Below, in pieces: positions 6,361 through 6,481 of a DNA stretch of 6,481 nucleotides; position 1 is the stretch's first letter; every line of letters starts with the position of its first letter. The stretch lies in NCBI GenBank assembly GCA_013821525.1, contig JACDGR010000201.1:1-6481 (forward strand). Reading direction: 5' to 3'. The notes beneath the pieces are model-generated. The model did not search any database and was not told where the DNA came from. It saw only the letters and a list, made by a program, of their open reading frames with translations. A program made the translations under genes and the position numbers. The DNA comes from Actinomycetota bacterium. GTDB lineage: Bacteria; Actinomycetota; Thermoleophilia; Gaiellales; Gaiellaceae.

Positions 6361-6481
6361 TGTCCTGCCTACGGACGTTGTGATCGCGGCTGGTTGGTGG
6401 TCGTCCTCCGAGTGAGCTGTGTGGCCGCGTGGTGTTGTAGTGGTCGAGCCAGTGTGGCAGGGCTGTTTGGCGGTGTCGAGA
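6356..6481 (-). CDS. IS481-like transposase, C-terminal end (5' part beyond window)
   Basis: The minus strand is open from the right edge to a TAG at 6358-6356 and encodes the last 41 residues of an integrase-core transposase. The diagnostic part is ALPHWLDHYNTTRPHSSLGG followed by RPPTSR, the motif downstream of the catalytic glutamate in IS481 and related IS3-type DDE transposases; the catalytic residues themselves are outside the window. The short tail ending in QDT is encoded by the element's terminal repeat, and the stop codon appears to come from the flanking CTAG target. IS3-family membership is the main alternative; the tail and target favour IS481. It is probably a full or partial mobile copy continuing to the right. 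Confidence 0.75.
   Translation of the reverse strand, partial: SRHRQTALPHWLDHYNTTRPHSSLGGRPPTSRDHNVRRQDT
6361..6481. mobile_element. 3' end of an IS481-like insertion sequence
   Basis: The element seems to begin at TGTCCTGCC (6361), a 5'-TGT end as IS481 elements have, right after the GCTAGG target. Its interior carries the transposase C-terminus on the minus strand, so this is the end distal to the transposase start. The other terminal repeat is outside the window, so the repeat cannot be confirmed and it is unknown whether the copy is intact. Confidence 0.65.

Noticed and set aside
1..6481. CRISPR array, tRNA or rRNA genes, toxin-antitoxin or defence system
   Set aside because: No spaced direct repeats, cloverleaf-like sequence, rRNA segments or recognisable defence domains were found.

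Overview
This is a GC-rich window whose gene content and protein sequences suggest an actinobacterium, most likely of the Thermoleophilia (Gaiellales/Solirubrobacterales-like). That placement is an inference from protein style and from the rplM-rpsI-glmM order; no rRNA or other taxonomic marker is present.

Layout. Positions 1-620 (minus strand) hold the N-terminal part of a phospholipase D-superfamily protein that runs off the left edge. Head to head with it, and overlapping its 5' end by 14 bp, is a uracil-DNA glycosylase-superfamily gene (607-1127, plus) whose reading frame is broken by an apparent one-base deletion near 720-740. After a 61-bp gap with a possible promoter comes a tightly packed plus-strand run: rplM (L13, 1189-1617), rpsI (S9, 1618-2013, no gap) and glmM (2024-3289, 10-bp gap). 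A 116-bp spacer with a terminator-like hairpin and a very strong Shine-Dalgarno site separates this from glmS (3406-5235). Convergent to glmS, with a 13-bp gap, is a LysR-type regulator (minus, 5249-6178). Divergent from the regulator is an apparent 33-residue single-pass membrane protein (6238-6339). The right edge holds the 3' end of an IS481-like insertion sequence with its transposase tail on the minus strand (6356-6481).

How the genes fit together. GlmS makes glucosamine-6-phosphate from fructose-6-phosphate and glutamine. GlmM isomerises it to glucosamine-1-phosphate, which GlmU (not in this window) turns into UDP-GlcNAc for peptidoglycan. These two consecutive steps sit downstream of two ribosomal-protein genes, so envelope precursor supply may be partly tied to growth-rate-dependent expression. 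The phospholipase D, glycosylase, LysR and small membrane-protein genes show no clear functional link to that core.

No CRISPR array, toxin-antitoxin pair, defence island or clearly new multi-gene system is visible. The points most worth a second look are: the frameshifted glycosylase; the CTAG target next to the IS end, which supplies the transposase stop codon; the 10-bp perfect inverted repeat that brackets the LysR start codon; and the small membrane protein beside it.
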